Shown here: piece by piece, positions 1 to 9,962 of the stretch
Layout: every line of letters begins with the position of its first letter
Numbering within the stretch: position 1 is the stretch's first letter
Assembly: GCA_002279825.1 (NCBI GenBank)
Contig: NCCV01000003.1
Span: 186,001-250,000 of the forward strand
Reading direction: 5' to 3'
Length of the DNA stretch: 64,000 nt
DNA from: Sphingomonadales bacterium 12-68-11
GTDB taxonomy: Bacteria > Pseudomonadota > Alphaproteobacteria > Sphingomonadales > Sphingomonadaceae
The notes under the pieces: model-generated
Seen by the model: only the letters and a program-made list of their open reading frames with translations
Databases searched by the model: none
Told to the model about the DNA's origin: nothing
Program-made: the position numbers and the translations under genes

Positions 1-60
1 GGCATGCGCCTTCACGAACTCCCACAGGGTGAACGACTTGATGAGCTGGGCGACGGTCAT
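1..60 (-). CDS. nuoI: NADH-quinone oxidoreductase subunit I (N-terminal 20 residues only)
   Basis: The first 20 codons of a minus-strand gene that runs off the left edge. The translation begins [16 protein letters not shown], which matches the N-terminus of alphaproteobacterial NuoI, the 8Fe ferredoxin-like subunit of complex I. Its ATG overlaps the nuoH stop as ATGA, the normal nuoH-nuoI arrangement. The iron-sulphur ligand motifs lie outside the window, so the call rests on the start and on position in the operon. Confidence 0.85.
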   Translation of the reverse strand, partial: MTVAQLIKSFTLWEFVKAHA

Positions 61-1220
61 CGGGCAGTCTCTCGCTCGGGGCACTGTGGAAGTCTCAGAT
101 CGACTGAGAGTCGCTGATCAAATTCGTGTTGGCACAAAGTAATTTTGCCATAGACAACCTCGCGGCGACCAATCGGGTCATATCGCGTTGCCATCAGCCA
201 ACCCGAGATGAGCACGACGAACACCAGGCTCAGCGGCAGGAACACCTTCCAGCCGAGGCGCATGAGCAGCTGGTCGTAGCGGTACCGCGGCACGGTCGCC
301 TTGACCCAGCTGAACACGAAGAAGAAGAACAGGATCTTGGCGAAGAACCAGATCCACCCCGGGATCCAGTAGAGCGGCGCCCAGTCGAGCGGGGGCAGCC
401 AGCCGCCGAAGAACAGGATCGCATTGAGCGCGCACATCAGCAGCACGTTGGCGTATTCGCCGAGCCAGAACAGCGCGAAGCTCATCGACGAGTATTCGGT
501 CTGGTAGCCGGCGACGAGTTCCGATTCCGCCTCGGTCAAGTCGAACGGCGCGCGCGCGGTTTCGGCCAGGCTCGAGATCAGGAACATCACCCACATCGGG
601 AACAGCAGCAGGTTGAAGACAAACCCGTTGACGATCCCCAGGCCGTGCCCGCGCTGCGCCTCGATGATCGCGTTCATGTTGAAGCTGCCCGCCCACAGCA
701 CCACGCAGATCAGGATGAAGCCGATCGAGACTTCGTAAGAGATCATCTGCGCCGCGGCGCGCATCGCGCTGAAGAACGGGTATTTCGAGTTCGAGGCCCA
801 GCCCGAGACGACCACGCCGTAGACGCCCAGCGAACTGATCGCGAGAATGTAGAGCAGCCCGACGTTGATGTCCGCCAGCACTGCGCCCGAATTGAACGGG
901 ATCACCGCCCAGGCCATCAGCGCGACGGTAAAGGTGACGATCGGCGCGATCAGGAACAGGCCCTTGTTCGACGCCGAGGGGATGATCGTTTCCTGCAGGA
1001 ACACCTTGAGCCCGTCGGCGAAGCTTTGCAGCAAGCCGAACGGGCCGACCACGTTGGGGCCGCGGCGCAGCGCCATCGCCGCCCAAATCTTGCGGTCCGC
1101 ATAAATGACCATCGCCACCGCCAGCATCAGCGGCAGTGCGATCAAGAGGATGCCGGCAATGGTCGAAACGAACCACGCCCATTCAGGGGTCATGCCCCAG
1201 GATTCGAAGACGGGGATCAT
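57..1220 (-). CDS. nuoH: NADH-quinone oxidoreductase subunit H
   Basis: Membrane subunit of complex I that joins the quinone-binding site to the proton-pumping arm. It has many hydrophobic segments and family-typical stretches such as [17 protein letters not shown] near the start and [20 protein letters not shown] in the middle. The start is taken as the ATG at 1218-1220, which overlaps the stop of the upstream 76-residue gene as ATGA; a TTG two codons earlier is less likely. The protein is 387 residues, about 40 longer than I expect for NuoH: after the usual end near [10 protein letters not shown] there is a polar tail ending PERETAR. The tail may be lineage-specific. Confidence 0.96.
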   Translation of the reverse strand: MIPVFESWGMTPEWAWFVSTIAGILLIALPLMLAVAMVIYADRKIWAAMALRRGPNVVGPFGLLQSFADGLKVFLQETIIPSASNKGLFLIAPIVTFTVALMAWAVIPFNSGAVLADINVGLLYILAISSLGVYGVVVSGWASNSKYPFFSAMRAAAQMISYEVSIGFILICVVLWAGSFNMNAIIEAQRGHGLGIVNGFVFNLLLFPMWVMFLISSLAETARAPFDLTEAESELVAGYQTEYSSMSFALFWLGEYANVLLMCALNAILFFGGWLPPLDWAPLYWIPGWIWFFAKILFFFFVFSWVKATVPRYRYDQLLMRLGWKVFLPLSLVFVVLISGWLMATRYDPIGRREVVYGKITLCQHEFDQRLSVDLRLPQCPERETAR

Positions 1221-1447
1221 CCGCAACCTCCCGAGCCGAGCCCAGAACCAGTCAGCGGAACGCTTTGATGATAGTCGCCGGACGAACCGGACTCAGCAAA
1301 GCTGCCACCAGCTTCACTCAACGCGAAGTTCTCGTTCTGCCAGCCGTTCTCGGCTTTGGCCTGGTATGTCGAACGTCCACGAAATGCGCGCCAAACCACC
1401 AAACCGCAAAGGCCCAGACCGGCCAGGGGTATGAACGGCGATGCCAT
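1217..1447 (-). CDS. Small single-pass membrane protein between nuoG and nuoH
   Basis: A 76-residue protein. Its ATG shares one base with the nuoG stop (TAATG) and its TGA overlaps the nuoH ATG (ATGA), so it is translationally locked into the operon. It has one hydrophobic segment near the N-terminus ([16 protein letters not shown]) followed by a polar, Ser/Gly-rich region. No family is recognised. The start/stop coupling on both sides is the main evidence that it is expressed. It might be a lineage-specific complex I accessory or assembly protein, but nothing in its sequence shows this. Confidence 0.7.
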   Translation of the reverse strand: MASPFIPLAGLGLCGLVVWRAFRGRSTYQAKAENGWQNENFALSEAGGSFAESGSSGDYHQSVPLTGSGLGSGGCG

Positions 1448-3450
1448 TACTCCGCCGCCTCCAGCACGGGCTCGCCGTGGAGCAGTTCGGCCGAGCATTG
1501 CTGCATCGTGCCGCTGGCGCGGGCGACCGGGTTGGTCAGGTAGAAGTCCTTGATCGGATAGGCGATCTGGCCGCCTCCCTTGGCCTTCCCGGCCTTGGGC
1601 AGCGCACCATAGTCGGCGAGCCCTTCGACGCCCAGCGCCGGCACTTCGGCGATCATCCGGGCCCGAAGCGCGTCGAAGCTGTCGAACCCGACCGAGACCC
1701 CGAGCGCATCGGCTAACGCACGGAGGATCGTCCAGTCCTCGCGCGCATCGCCGGGCGCGAACACCGCCTTGTCGGCGAACTGCACGCGGCCTTCGGTGCT
1801 GACGTAAGTGCCGGATTTCTCGGTATAGGCGCTGCCCGGCAGGATCACGTCGGCGGCATGCGCGCCCTTGTCGCCGTGGTGGCCGATGTAGACCTTCAGG
1901 GCGCCTTCGAACTTGCTGAAATCGACTTCGTCGGCCCCTAGCGCGAGCAGCAGCTTGGGCTGCGCATCCACCAGGTCGGCCATCCCGCCCTTCTGAGCAA
2001 AGCCGAGCATCAACGCGCCCATGCGCGCGGCCGAGAAGTGCAGCACGTTGAAGCCGTTCCACCCGTCTCGCACCAGGTTCCAGCTTTCGGCCAGCGCCAG
2101 CGCCGGGGCGAGCGCGCCCGCCACGATCCCGCCGCCGCCGACGATCACCGCCGGCCGTTCGGCCTTGGCGAAGGCGTCGCTGACATGCGCCGGCAGCTTG
2201 CCGAGCACGCCAACATCGTCCCCAAGGAACTCGGCCGGGTAAGTCGTTTCCCAATGCGGGCCGACCACGAACACCTTGGCGCCGCGCTTTGCCGCCTTGC
2301 GCAGCCGCACGTTAAGCAGCGGCGCTTCCCAGCGCACGTGGCTGCCCACCATCAACACCGCGTCGGCGTCCTCGATCGCGGCGAAGGTGGTGTTGAAGTT
2401 GACCGCCGCGAGGCTGTCCACCGGGTAGCTCATGCCGGTCTGGCGGCTCTCGATCAGGTTCGAGCCAAGCGTGGCGAGCAGCGCCTTGGCGGCGAACATC
2501 GTCTCGCAGTCGACCAGGTCTCCGGCCACCGCCGCCACGCTGCTGCCCGCGTTCACCGCCGCAATCGCTGCGAAAGCCTCGTCCCAGCTCGCCGGCTGGA
2601 GCTTGCCTCCCTGGCGGATCCACGGCCGGTCGAGCCGCCGCACCGCCAGGCCCTCGACCTGGTAGCGCGCCTTGTCGCTCAGCCATTCCTCGTTGACGTC
2701 GTCGTTCGTGCGCGGCAGCACGCGCAGCACGGTGCCGCCGCGGCTGTCGACGCGGATGTTCGAGCCCATCGCGTCGGACACGTCGATGCTGAGCGTCTTC
2801 TTCAGCTCCCACGGCCGCGCTTCGTACTGGTACGGGCGGCTGGTCAGCGCGCCCACCGGGCACAAGTCGATCACGTTGGCGCTGAGCTCGTGCTTGGCCG
2901 CATGCTCGAGATAGGTCGTGATCTGCATGTCCTCGCCGCGGTAGAGCGCGCCGATCTCGTCCACCCCGGCGACTTCCTCGGAGAAGCGCACGCAGCGGGT
3001 GCAGTGGATGCAGCGGGTCATGAAGGTCTTGATCAGCGGACCCATGTACTTCTCGGTCACCGCGCGCTTATTCTCGTGGTAGCGCGAGCCGCCGCGGCCA
3101 TAGGCCATGGCCTGGTCCTGCAAGTCGCACTCGCCGCCCTGATCGCAGATCGGGCAATCGAGCGGATGGTTGATGAGCAGGAACTCCATCACCCCTTCGC
3201 GCGCGGTCTTGACCATCGCGCTGTCGGTGCGGATGTCCTGGCCCTCGGCGGCCGGCAGTGCGCAGCTCGCCTGCGGCTTGGGAGGCCCCGGCTTCACTTC
3301 GACCAGGCACATCCGGCAGTTGCCGGCGATGCTGAGGCGCTCGTGATAGCAGAACCGCGGGATTTCCTTCCCCGCCAGCTCGCAGGCCTGGAGCACGGTG
3401 GCGCCCTGCGGGACTTCGATCTCGACGCCATCAACGGTGACTTTAGGCAT
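1447..3450 (-). CDS. nuoG: NADH-quinone oxidoreductase subunit G
   Basis: Large iron-sulphur subunit of the peripheral arm of complex I, 667 residues. Ligands seen: Cys34, Cys45, Cys48 and Cys63 for the N-terminal [2Fe-2S] cluster; HPLDCPICDQGGEC for the His-ligated [4Fe-4S] cluster; CIHCTRC and a later Cys in LCPVGAL for the next cluster. A degenerate molybdopterin-oxidoreductase-like domain fills the C-terminal two thirds. The start is the ATG at 3448-3450 ([10 protein letters not shown]), which fits the family; an in-frame TTG 21 bases upstream would overlap the preceding gene further. The gene overlaps the upstream exported-protein gene by 8 bases. Confidence 0.97.
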   Translation of the reverse strand: MPKVTVDGVEIEVPQGATVLQACELAGKEIPRFCYHERLSIAGNCRMCLVEVKPGPPKPQASCALPAAEGQDIRTDSAMVKTAREGVMEFLLINHPLDCPICDQGGECDLQDQAMAYGRGGSRYHENKRAVTEKYMGPLIKTFMTRCIHCTRCVRFSEEVAGVDEIGALYRGEDMQITTYLEHAAKHELSANVIDLCPVGALTSRPYQYEARPWELKKTLSIDVSDAMGSNIRVDSRGGTVLRVLPRTNDDVNEEWLSDKARYQVEGLAVRRLDRPWIRQGGKLQPASWDEAFAAIAAVNAGSSVAAVAGDLVDCETMFAAKALLATLGSNLIESRQTGMSYPVDSLAAVNFNTTFAAIEDADAVLMVGSHVRWEAPLLNVRLRKAAKRGAKVFVVGPHWETTYPAEFLGDDVGVLGKLPAHVSDAFAKAERPAVIVGGGGIVAGALAPALALAESWNLVRDGWNGFNVLHFSAARMGALMLGFAQKGGMADLVDAQPKLLLALGADEVDFSKFEGALKVYIGHHGDKGAHAADVILPGSAYTEKSGTYVSTEGRVQFADKAVFAPGDAREDWTILRALADALGVSVGFDSFDALRARMIAEVPALGVEGLADYGALPKAGKAKGGGQIAYPIKDFYLTNPVARASGTMQQCSAELLHGEPVLEAAE

Positions 3451-4069
3451 TTGCGTCCCCGGAATTGGCAAGCAGGCGAAACGCAGCGGTCGCGATCATC
3501 GCCCGAACAGCCGGAACCGTAAGCTCGAAGCTCTCGGCAACTCCGCCGGCGCGCGCGCAGACGGGAATGACCTCCGCTAAAGGTGCCGCGGCAGCTTCTT
3601 CAGCACCGCTCCCAGGCCGTGTTCCGAACAGTGCTGCGACCTGGTCAGGCAGCGATCGCGCCAGACACTGGGCGACGGCGTCCGTGGCGGAAAATGTCTT
3701 AACCGGTGAGGCCGCGATGCGAACGAGCCGCGCGTTCAAGGGGGCAGCCTCAGCTTCCATCAAGGCCTCCGCCATCGCGCCGGCGAACAGCAGGTCGGAA
3801 CTGCGCATCACCCCCGCGCCGAAGCTGCGCCGGGCACAGTCCCGCGCGACGTCCTCACTCAGCTTGCGCAGGCCCGTGCGGTAGGCGGTTGAAGTGAAGT
3901 CCATCTTCAACAGGCGCACCGCCTCGCCCGGCCGCCGCTCAACGGCGCACTTTCCGAAGACCTCCATCGCGACACGCGCCTCGGGGACCGGCGGCGCGCT
4001 CATCAGGACCGGCTGCGCCAGGGCGGCTGAGGGCGCGGTCGCCAATGCCAGGATCAGAAAGCGCTTCAC
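3443..4069 (-). CDS. Exported protein of unknown function, between nuoF and nuoG
   Basis: A 208-residue protein with a clear cleavable signal peptide ([19 protein letters not shown]), so probably periplasmic. The GTG start overlaps the nuoF stop as GTGA, and the 3' end overlaps nuoG by 8 bases, so it is embedded in the complex I operon although complex I acts at the inner membrane and cytoplasm. The mature part is Ala-rich with several Cys residues ([32 protein letters not shown]). No family is recognised. An exported protein translationally coupled to nuoF is unexpected. Confidence 0.75.
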   Translation of the reverse strand: MKRFLILALATAPSAALAQPVLMSAPPVPEARVAMEVFGKCAVERRPGEAVRLLKMDFTSTAYRTGLRKLSEDVARDCARRSFGAGVMRSSDLLFAGAMAEALMEAEAAPLNARLVRIAASPVKTFSATDAVAQCLARSLPDQVAALFGTRPGSGAEEAAAAPLAEVIPVCARAGGVAESFELTVPAVRAMIATAAFRLLANSGDANA

Positions 4070-5358
4070 TCCGCCGCCTCCCGCATAGCGCCGGCGCGTT
4101 CGGCGATGCGCCGCTCGAGTTCGGGGCGGAAGTGCTTGATCAGGCCCTGGATCGGCCACGCGGCGGCATCGCCGAGCGCGCAGATGGTGTGGCCTTCGAC
4201 CTGCTTGGTGACCTGCTGGAGCATATCGATCTCGGAGACCTCGGCCTCGCCGGTGCGGAGCCGCTCCATCATCCGCCACATCCAGCCGGTGCCTTCGCGG
4301 CACGGGGTGCACTGGCCGCAGGATTCGTGCTTGTAGAAGTAACTCAGGCGGCTGATCGCGCGGACGATGTCGGTCGACTTGTCCATCACGATGAGCGCCG
4401 CGGTGCCGAGGCCCGAGCCGACCTCCTTGCAGCCGTCGAAGTCCATCGGCACGCCGCGCATCAGCGCCGCCGGGACCAGCGGGACCGACGAGCCACCGGG
4501 GATTACAGCCAGGAGGTTGTCCCACCCGCCGCGGATGCCGCCGCAGTGCTTCTCGATCAGCTCGTCGAAGGGAATGCTCATCGCTTCTTCGACGACGCAC
4601 GGCTTCTCGACATGGCCGCTGATCTGGAACAGCTTGGTGCCCTTGTTGTTCTCGCGCCCGAAGCCCGCGAACCACGATGCCCCGCGGCGCAGAATGGTCG
4701 GCACCACCGCGATCGATTCGACGTTGTTGACCGTGGTCGGGCAGCCGTAGAGCCCCGCGCCGGCCGGGAACGGCGGCTTGAGGCGCGGCTGGCCCTTCTT
4801 ACCTTCGAGGCTTTCGATCATCGCGGTCTCTTCGCCGCAGATGTAGGCCCCGGCGCCGCGGTGGACGAAGACGTCGAAATCGTAGCCCGATCCGGCCGCG
4901 TTCTTGCCGAGCAGGCCCGCGTCGTAAGCTTCGGCCACGGCCGCGAACAGCGTCTCCGCCTCGCGGATGTATTCGCCGCGGATGTAGATGTAGGCGGCGC
5001 GTGCGCGCATCGCGTAGCCGGCGATCAGCGCGCCTTCGACCAGCTTGTGCGGATCGTGACGGATGATCTCGCGGTCCTTGCAGGAACCGGGCTCGGATTC
5101 GTCGGCGTTGATGACCAGGAAGCTCGGGCGGCCGTCCTTGCTCTCCTTGGGCATGAACGACCACTTCATGCCGGTCGGGAATCCCGCCCCGCCGCGGCCG
5201 CGCAGGCCCGAAGCCTTGATCTCGTCGATGATGGCGTCCTGGCCGACCTGCATCAGCGGCTTGGTCGCGTCCCAGTCGCCACGCGCCTGCGCGGCCTTCA
5301 GGCGCCAGTCCTGGTAACCGTAGAGGTTGGTGAAGATGCGATCCTTGTCGGCGAGCAT
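4066..5358 (-). CDS. nuoF: NADH-quinone oxidoreductase subunit F
   Basis: FMN- and NADH-binding subunit of complex I, 430 residues, where electrons enter from NADH. The N-terminal [13 protein letters not shown] stretch is the FMN/NADH-binding glycine-rich loop, and [11 protein letters not shown] with a later Cys in HTICALGD supplies the four ligands of the N3 [4Fe-4S] cluster. The ATG overlaps by one base the stop of a 50-residue membrane ORF (TGATG). The length is normal for the family. Confidence 0.97.
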   Translation of the reverse strand: MLADKDRIFTNLYGYQDWRLKAAQARGDWDATKPLMQVGQDAIIDEIKASGLRGRGGAGFPTGMKWSFMPKESKDGRPSFLVINADESEPGSCKDREIIRHDPHKLVEGALIAGYAMRARAAYIYIRGEYIREAETLFAAVAEAYDAGLLGKNAAGSGYDFDVFVHRGAGAYICGEETAMIESLEGKKGQPRLKPPFPAGAGLYGCPTTVNNVESIAVVPTILRRGASWFAGFGRENNKGTKLFQISGHVEKPCVVEEAMSIPFDELIEKHCGGIRGGWDNLLAVIPGGSSVPLVPAALMRGVPMDFDGCKEVGSGLGTAALIVMDKSTDIVRAISRLSYFYKHESCGQCTPCREGTGWMWRMMERLRTGEAEVSEIDMLQQVTKQVEGHTICALGDAAAWPIQGLIKHFRPELERRIAERAGAMREAAE

Positions 5359-5510
5359 CAGTAGAAACCCCCGAACACGAATACCGCGGCCAGCACCAGG
5401 ATACCGACCAGGACCACGGTCTTGGCGATCCCCTTGAGCACCTTCCAGGCGACGAACACCGCGATGAGCGCGATGACGAGCGTCACGACGGGAGTAATGG
5501 CGGAATCCAT
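5358..5510 (-). CDS. Very small membrane protein upstream of nuoF
   Basis: A 50-residue ORF that is hydrophobic almost throughout, with two predicted transmembrane stretches ([15 protein letters not shown] and [16 protein letters not shown]) around a short basic turn. The ATG overlaps the stop of the preceding 59-residue ORF (TGATG), and its own stop overlaps the nuoF start in the same way. No family is recognised. The chain of one-base overlaps and the membrane-protein composition support a real gene. Confidence 0.65.
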   Translation of the reverse strand: MDSAITPVVTLVIALIAVFVAWKVLKGIAKTVVLVGILVLAAVFVFGGFY

Positions 5511-5689
5511 CACTGCCCTCCGTTGTCGCGGTTGGCGCCCGTCAGCGCATCAGACTTGCTCGCCGCCATGGCAAGCGCGCCGAGGATGATCCAGACCACC
5601 CAAGCAGTACCGTTGAGGAACTTGAAGAGCCCGAGAAGCAGGAAAATGACCCCGATCACCCGCAGGCCGTTGGTGCGCGTCGCCGCCAT
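5510..5689 (-). CDS. Small two-helix membrane protein between nuoE and nuoF
   Basis: A 59-residue protein starting [14 protein letters not shown], with two hydrophobic segments ([15 protein letters not shown] and [14 protein letters not shown]) and a polar C-terminus. The chosen ATG at 5687-5689 shares one base with the nuoE stop (TGATG); two GTG codons just upstream are possible but less well placed. Together with the next 50-residue ORF it forms a pair of tiny membrane proteins between two soluble complex I subunits. Function unknown. Confidence 0.65.
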   Translation of the reverse strand: MAATRTNGLRVIGVIFLLLGLFKFLNGTAWVVWIILGALAMAASKSDALTGANRDNGGQ

Positions 5690-6357
5690 CACCACTCACC
5701 CCGGTAATCGTGATTGGCGGAGACCATCTCCTTGAGCGTGCTCGGCCCGCCGAGCGGCTCGACGGTGTGGCGGCCCGGCTCCTGCGTGCCGGTCTTTGGC
5801 GTCTCGCCCGCCGCCAGCGCATCGAGCACTGCGTCGAGCCGCTCGGCCGTCAGGTCCTCGTAGTTGTCGTCGTTGATCTGGACCATCGGCGCGCTCGAGC
5901 AATTGCCCATGCACTCGACTTCGGTGAGCGTCCACAGCCCGTCGGTCGTGGTCTGGCCCTTCTTCATCCCGCGCGCCTTGCAGGCGGCGAGTAGGTCGTC
6001 CGAGCCCCGCAGCATGCACGGCGTGGTACCGCAGACCTGCACGTGGAAGCGGCCGACCGGCACAAGGTTGTACATGAAGTAGAACGTCGCGACTTCGAGC
6101 ACGCGGATCACCGGCATGTCGAGGTACTTGGCCACGTATTCGATCACCGGGATCGGCAGCCAGCCCTGCGTTTGCGTCTCTTCGCCGACCTGGCGCTGGG
6201 CATAGTCGAGCAGCGCCATGACCGCGCTGCGCTGCCGCCCTTCGGGATAGCGCGCGACGGCGTCCTTGGCCTTGGCATCCCACGCCTTGTTGAACGCGAA
6301 CGCGCCCCAGCGCGCACGCAGTTCCGGCGTATCGGGGGCGAGGTGACGGTCAGCCAT
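5689..6357 (-). CDS. nuoE: NADH-quinone oxidoreductase subunit E
   Basis: 24-kDa-type subunit of complex I, 222 residues, with a thioredoxin-like fold carrying the N1a [2Fe-2S] cluster. The four ligands are visible: Cys109 and Cys114 in CGTTPC, and Cys149 and Cys153 in CMGNC. The family core ends near residue 185; a Pro/Gly-containing extension ends DYRGEW, as in other alphaproteobacterial NuoE. It follows a small coiled-coil gene by two bases. Confidence 0.97.
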   Translation of the reverse strand: MADRHLAPDTPELRARWGAFAFNKAWDAKAKDAVARYPEGRQRSAVMALLDYAQRQVGEETQTQGWLPIPVIEYVAKYLDMPVIRVLEVATFYFMYNLVPVGRFHVQVCGTTPCMLRGSDDLLAACKARGMKKGQTTTDGLWTLTEVECMGNCSSAPMVQINDDNYEDLTAERLDAVLDALAAGETPKTGTQEPGRHTVEPLGGPSTLKEMVSANHDYRGEW

Positions 6358-6359
6358 GG

Positions 6360-6587
6360 CTACTTGATTTCGACCAGCTCAAGCCGCCGTTCGATCCGCT
6401 CGACCCGATCGTTAAGGCGATCGAGACGCTCGTTCGTATGATGCTGCGCGGTCAGCAGGCTGGCAAGGTGTCCTTCGAGAAGCCCGGTCCGCACCTTCAG
6501 GTCGCGCATGTCCTGCTTGATTTCCGACGTGTCTCCTTGGAGCCGCTTGAGGATCTCGAGCATCAGGCTTTCGGTTTCAGCGGTCAT
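6360..6587 (-). CDS. Small coiled-coil protein between nuoD and nuoE
   Basis: A 75-residue, strongly charged protein that reads as one long amphipathic helix, with heptad-like spacing in LEILKRLQGDTSEIKQDM and RLDRLNDRVERIERRLEL. It lies two bases from the nuoE start and 51 bases after nuoD on the same strand. A second protein of the same design lies at 31031-31273 and shares the C-terminal RIERRLEL motif. It is probably cytoplasmic and oligomeric. I do not recognise a function; its presence in the nuo operon may be incidental. Confidence 0.75.
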   Translation of the reverse strand: MTAETESLMLEILKRLQGDTSEIKQDMRDLKVRTGLLEGHLASLLTAQHHTNERLDRLNDRVERIERRLELVEIK

Positions 6588-6638
6588 GACGGCTACCTAA
6601 CATATTTGTGCGGCGCGGCGGAGATAAAGGCTGGAGAC

Positions 6639-7853
6639 TCACCGGTCACACTCCCCGAACACCACGTCGATCGCGCCGAGAATGGCGGTCGCGTCGGGCA
6701 GCATGTGGCCCTTGCACATGAAGTCCATCGCCTGGAGGTGGCTGAACGCGGTCGGGCGGATCTTGCAGCGGTAGGGCTTGTTGCTGCCGTCGCTGACCAG
6801 GTAAACGCCGAATTCGCCCTTGGGGCTTTCGGTGGCGACGTAGACTTCTCCAGCCGGCACGTGGAAGCCTTCGGTATAGAGCTTGAAGTGGTGGATGAGC
6901 GCTTCCATCGAGCTCTTCATCTCGGCGCGCTTCGGCGGCACCACCTTGCGGTCGTCGCTGGCGATCGGGCCCTCGGGCATTTCGGCCAGGCACTGCTTGA
7001 TGATGCGCGCCGACTGGCGCACTTCCTCGACGCGGACCATGAAGCGGTCGTAGCAGTCGGAGTTGGTCCCGACCGGCACGTCGAACTCCATCCGGTCGTA
7101 GACGTCGTAAGGCTGGCTCTTGCGCAAGTCCCACGGCACGCCCGCGGCGCGGATCATCGGCCCCGAGAAGCCCCAGCGAACCGCGTCGTCCTTGCTGACC
7201 ACCGCGATGTCGACATTGCGCTGCTTGAAGATGCGGTTGTCGATCACGAGGCTCATCGCATCCTCGAACAGCTCGGGCATGCGCTTGTCGAGCCAGTCGC
7301 CGATGTCGGTGAGCAGCTTGAGCGGCACGTCCTGATGGACACCGCCCGGCCGATACCAGGCGCTGTGCATGCGCGCGCCCGAGGCCCGCTCGAAGAAATT
7401 GAGGCAATCTTCGCGGATTTCGAACAGCCACAGGTTCGGGGTCATCGCGCCGACGTCCATGACGTGGCTGCCCATGTTGAGCATGTGGTTGCAGATGCGG
7501 GTCAGCTCGGCGAACAGCACCCGCAGGTACTGCGCGCGCAGCGGCACTTCGATGTTGAGGAGCTTCTCGATCGCGAGCACATAGGAGTGCTCCATCGCCA
7601 GTGGGCTGCAATAGTCGAGCCGGTCGAAGTACGGCAGCGCCTGCAGGTAGGTCTTGTACTCGATCAGCTTCTCGGTGCCGCGGTGGAGCAGGCCGATGTG
7701 CGGATCGATCCGCTCGATGATCTCGCCGTCGAGCTCCATCACCATGCGCAGCACGCCGTGCGCGGCCGGGTGCTGCGGACCGAAGTTGATCGTGTAGTTG
7801 GTGATGACCTCGTCGCCGGTGGTCGGCGCCTGGTCGAGCGCAAGCCCGCTCAT
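6639..7853 (-). CDS. nuoD: NADH-quinone oxidoreductase subunit D
   Basis: 49-kDa-type subunit of complex I, 404 residues, which forms the quinone pocket together with NuoB. The N-terminal [11 protein letters not shown] loop is the family signature, and the remainder is collinear with the hydrogenase-like large-subunit fold ([30 protein letters not shown] region). The ATG overlaps the nuoC stop as ATGA. nuoC and nuoD are separate genes here, unlike the enterobacterial fusion. Confidence 0.97.
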   Translation of the reverse strand: MSGLALDQAPTTGDEVITNYTINFGPQHPAAHGVLRMVMELDGEIIERIDPHIGLLHRGTEKLIEYKTYLQALPYFDRLDYCSPLAMEHSYVLAIEKLLNIEVPLRAQYLRVLFAELTRICNHMLNMGSHVMDVGAMTPNLWLFEIREDCLNFFERASGARMHSAWYRPGGVHQDVPLKLLTDIGDWLDKRMPELFEDAMSLVIDNRIFKQRNVDIAVVSKDDAVRWGFSGPMIRAAGVPWDLRKSQPYDVYDRMEFDVPVGTNSDCYDRFMVRVEEVRQSARIIKQCLAEMPEGPIASDDRKVVPPKRAEMKSSMEALIHHFKLYTEGFHVPAGEVYVATESPKGEFGVYLVSDGSNKPYRCKIRPTAFSHLQAMDFMCKGHMLPDATAILGAIDVVFGECDR

Positions 7854-8686
7854 TCGGGGTCTCCCTGCGACTTCTTGGCGCGCGGCTTGCGCGCCGGGCG
7901 GCTCTCGGTCGGCGCCGGCGCCTCGGGTTCCTTCTTGCGCGACTTGGTCTGCGCGGGGGAGCCGTTGCTGGCCTTCTTCGCCGCCCTGGCATTGGTCTTC
8001 TCGCCGGCGCCGGTGTCCGCAGGCTTGTCGGTGGTCTTGGGCTCGGCAACCGGCGGCGTGGCCGGGGCCTGCGCGGCCTTCTCGTCGCCCGGCAGCACGT
8101 AGTCGGCGCCTTCCCACGGGCTCATGAACTCGAAGGTGCGGAAATCCTGCGCCAGCTCGACCGGCTCGTAAACCACGCGCTTGGCCTCCTCGGAGTAGCG
8201 CAGTTCCTGGTAACCGGTCAGCGGGAAGTCCTTGCGGAAGGGATGCCCTTCGAAGCCGTAATCGGTGAGGATGCGGCGCAAGTCCGGATTGCCGGCGAAG
8301 ATCACACCGTAGAGATCGTAGACCTCGCGCTCGAGCCAGCCCGCGACCGGCCAGAGAGTGGTCACGGTCGGCACCGGGGTGTCCTCGGCGGCGCGGCACT
8401 TGACCATGATGCGGTGGTTCTTGGTCAGGCTGAGCAGCATGTAGACCACGTCGAAGCGCTCGTCCCGCGCCGGGTAGTCGACCCCGGCGATCTCCATGAG
8501 CTGCTGATAGTCATGCTCGTCGCGAAGCAGCTGCAGCGCATCCTCGATCCGCTCGCGCTCGACGCCGATCACGATCTCGCCGTGCTCTTCCTTGGTGTGG
8601 ATGAGCATCGTGCCCAGCGCCTTGGCGAGCGTATCGGCGATCCCGTCGATCTGCGCGGATTTGGGGGCGGCATGGACGACCGTCAC
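7850..8686 (-). CDS. nuoC: NADH-quinone oxidoreductase subunit C with a basic Ala/Pro/Lys tail
   Basis: 30-kDa-type subunit of complex I, 278 residues. The signature [20 protein letters not shown] and the following [13 protein letters not shown] confirm the family. The GTG start overlaps the stop of the upstream 62-residue ORF (GTGA). The core ends around residue 202 at VLPGDEK; after it come about 75 residues rich in Lys, Ala, Pro, Thr and Glu, of low complexity and probably disordered. Similar tails occur in other Sphingomonadales as far as I recall, but this one is long and basic at its end. Confidence 0.95.
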   Translation of the reverse strand: MTVVHAAPKSAQIDGIADTLAKALGTMLIHTKEEHGEIVIGVERERIEDALQLLRDEHDYQQLMEIAGVDYPARDERFDVVYMLLSLTKNHRIMVKCRAAEDTPVPTVTTLWPVAGWLEREVYDLYGVIFAGNPDLRRILTDYGFEGHPFRKDFPLTGYQELRYSEEAKRVVYEPVELAQDFRTFEFMSPWEGADYVLPGDEKAAQAPATPPVAEPKTTDKPADTGAGEKTNARAAKKASNGSPAQTKSRKKEPEAPAPTESRPARKPRAKKSQGDPE

Positions 8687-8871
8687 AATATTCCCCCGGC
8701 GGCACGGCGCCCAAAGACACGCAGGATCATCCCACCGAACAGGCCCCCGGCAATGACCGGAACGACGAAAAACCAGCCCGGTTCGCGCCCCGCAATCGAA
8801 TTGAGGCAAAACATGGTCACCAGTGCCACGGCGATCACAAGGCCCCAACGCTGGAAGAACGCCGCGCTCAC
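8683..8871 (-). CDS. Small two-helix membrane protein between nuoB and nuoC
   Basis: A 62-residue protein starting [18 protein letters not shown], with two hydrophobic segments ([14 protein letters not shown] and [18 protein letters not shown]) and a short basic tail. The GTG start overlaps the nuoB stop and its TGA overlaps the nuoC GTG, both as GTGA. No family is recognised. It is one of six extra genes in this operon. Confidence 0.65.
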   Translation of the reverse strand: MSAAFFQRWGLVIAVALVTMFCLNSIAGREPGWFFVVPVIAGGLFGGMILRVFGRRAAGGIL

Positions 8872-9422
8872 CGCTCGATCGTCCCCACGCGGCGGATCTT
8901 CCGCTGGAGCTGCATCACGCCGTACAGCAGCGCTTCGGCGGTCGGCGGGCAACCGGGGACGTAGATATCGACAGGCACGATCCGGTCGCAGCCGCGCACC
9001 ACGCTGTAGCTGTAGTGGTAGTAGCCGCCGCCATTCGCGCAGCTGCCCATGCTTATAACGTACTTGGGGTCCGACATCTGGTCGTAGACCTTGCGCAGCG
9101 CCGGGGCCATCTTGTTGCACAGCGTGCCCGCCACGATCATCACGTCCGACTGGCGCGGGCTGGCGCGCGGGGCGACGCCGAACCGCTCCATGTCGTAGCG
9201 CGGCATGTTGACGTGGATCATCTCGACCGCGCAGCAGGCGAGCCCGAAGGTCATCCACCACAGCGAGCCGGTGCGCGCCCACTGGAACAGGTCCTCGGTG
9301 CTGGCGACGAGGAAGCCCTTGTCGTGCACTTCGGACGCGATCTGGTTGAACACGTAAGGGTCGGGCGTGGTGGCATCGGCAGGAGCCATCGGTCCGCCGC
9401 GCGCATCGAGGATCACTCCCAT
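8868..9422 (-). CDS. nuoB: NADH-quinone oxidoreductase subunit B
   Basis: Subunit carrying the terminal N2 [4Fe-4S] cluster that hands electrons to quinone, 184 residues. All four ligands are visible: the adjacent Cys63 and Cys64 in LACCAVEM, Cys127 in GSCANGG, and Cys157 in VPGCPPT. The ATG at 9420-9422 lies inside the 3' end of nuoA (10-base overlap). Confidence 0.98.
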   Translation of the reverse strand: MGVILDARGGPMAPADATTPDPYVFNQIASEVHDKGFLVASTEDLFQWARTGSLWWMTFGLACCAVEMIHVNMPRYDMERFGVAPRASPRQSDVMIVAGTLCNKMAPALRKVYDQMSDPKYVISMGSCANGGGYYHYSYSVVRGCDRIVPVDIYVPGCPPTAEALLYGVMQLQRKIRRVGTIER

Positions 9423-9787
9423 TCGAGCGCTCCCTTCTTCCACGCATAGGCAAGGCCGACCGCGAGCTCGAACAGGAACACCATCATGGTGATCCACCCC
9501 GGCCAGCCGGTCAGGTCGAGGCTGACGGCCCAGGGGAACAGGAACGCGGCTTCGAGATCGAACACGATGAACAGGATCGCGATCAGGTAGAAGCGGACGT
9601 CGAACTGGCTGCGCGGATCCTCGAACGCGGGAAAGCCGCACTCGTACTCGCTGAGCTTCTCCGCGTTGGGATTGTGCGCGCCGGTCAGCCGCGCGACCCC
9701 CATCGGCAGGAACACGAAGGCCGCCGACAGGCCGGCCGCGATGACCAGGTAAATCAGGATCGGCAGGTACTGGCTGAGATCGACCAC
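9413..9787 (-). CDS. nuoA: NADH-quinone oxidoreductase subunit A
   Basis: First gene of the complex I operon in this window; a 124-residue membrane protein with three hydrophobic segments. The conserved [20 protein letters not shown] loop and [11 protein letters not shown] helix are diagnostic. The start is a GTG at 9785-9787 preceded by AAAGGACG. The 175 bases between this start and the divergent gene at 9963 should contain the nuo promoter; I could not identify its boxes with confidence. Confidence 0.96.
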   Translation of the reverse strand: MVDLSQYLPILIYLVIAAGLSAAFVFLPMGVARLTGAHNPNAEKLSEYECGFPAFEDPRSQFDVRFYLIAILFIVFDLEAAFLFPWAVSLDLTGWPGWITMMVFLFELAVGLAYAWKKGALEWE

Positions 9788-9962
9788 GGACGTCCTTTGG
9801 GCGCTGACTCGCTGCGAGACTGAGGTATTCGCGGTCGCCCTAGTCCGCCGCCGCCACGCGTTCAAGGGGGCCGTCCGCCATCCCCTTCGCTTGCGCACAA
9901 AGCCGTGCTTTCGTAGAACCGCAGCCGCCGCCGGGCGGCGTCATGGCAGGGGGTAATGTCGT

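Noticed and set aside
126..1268. Long open frames opposite nuoH and most other genes
   Set aside because: They are antisense shadows produced by high GC content; their translations are Arg/His/Asp-rich without domains, while the opposite strand encodes recognised proteins.
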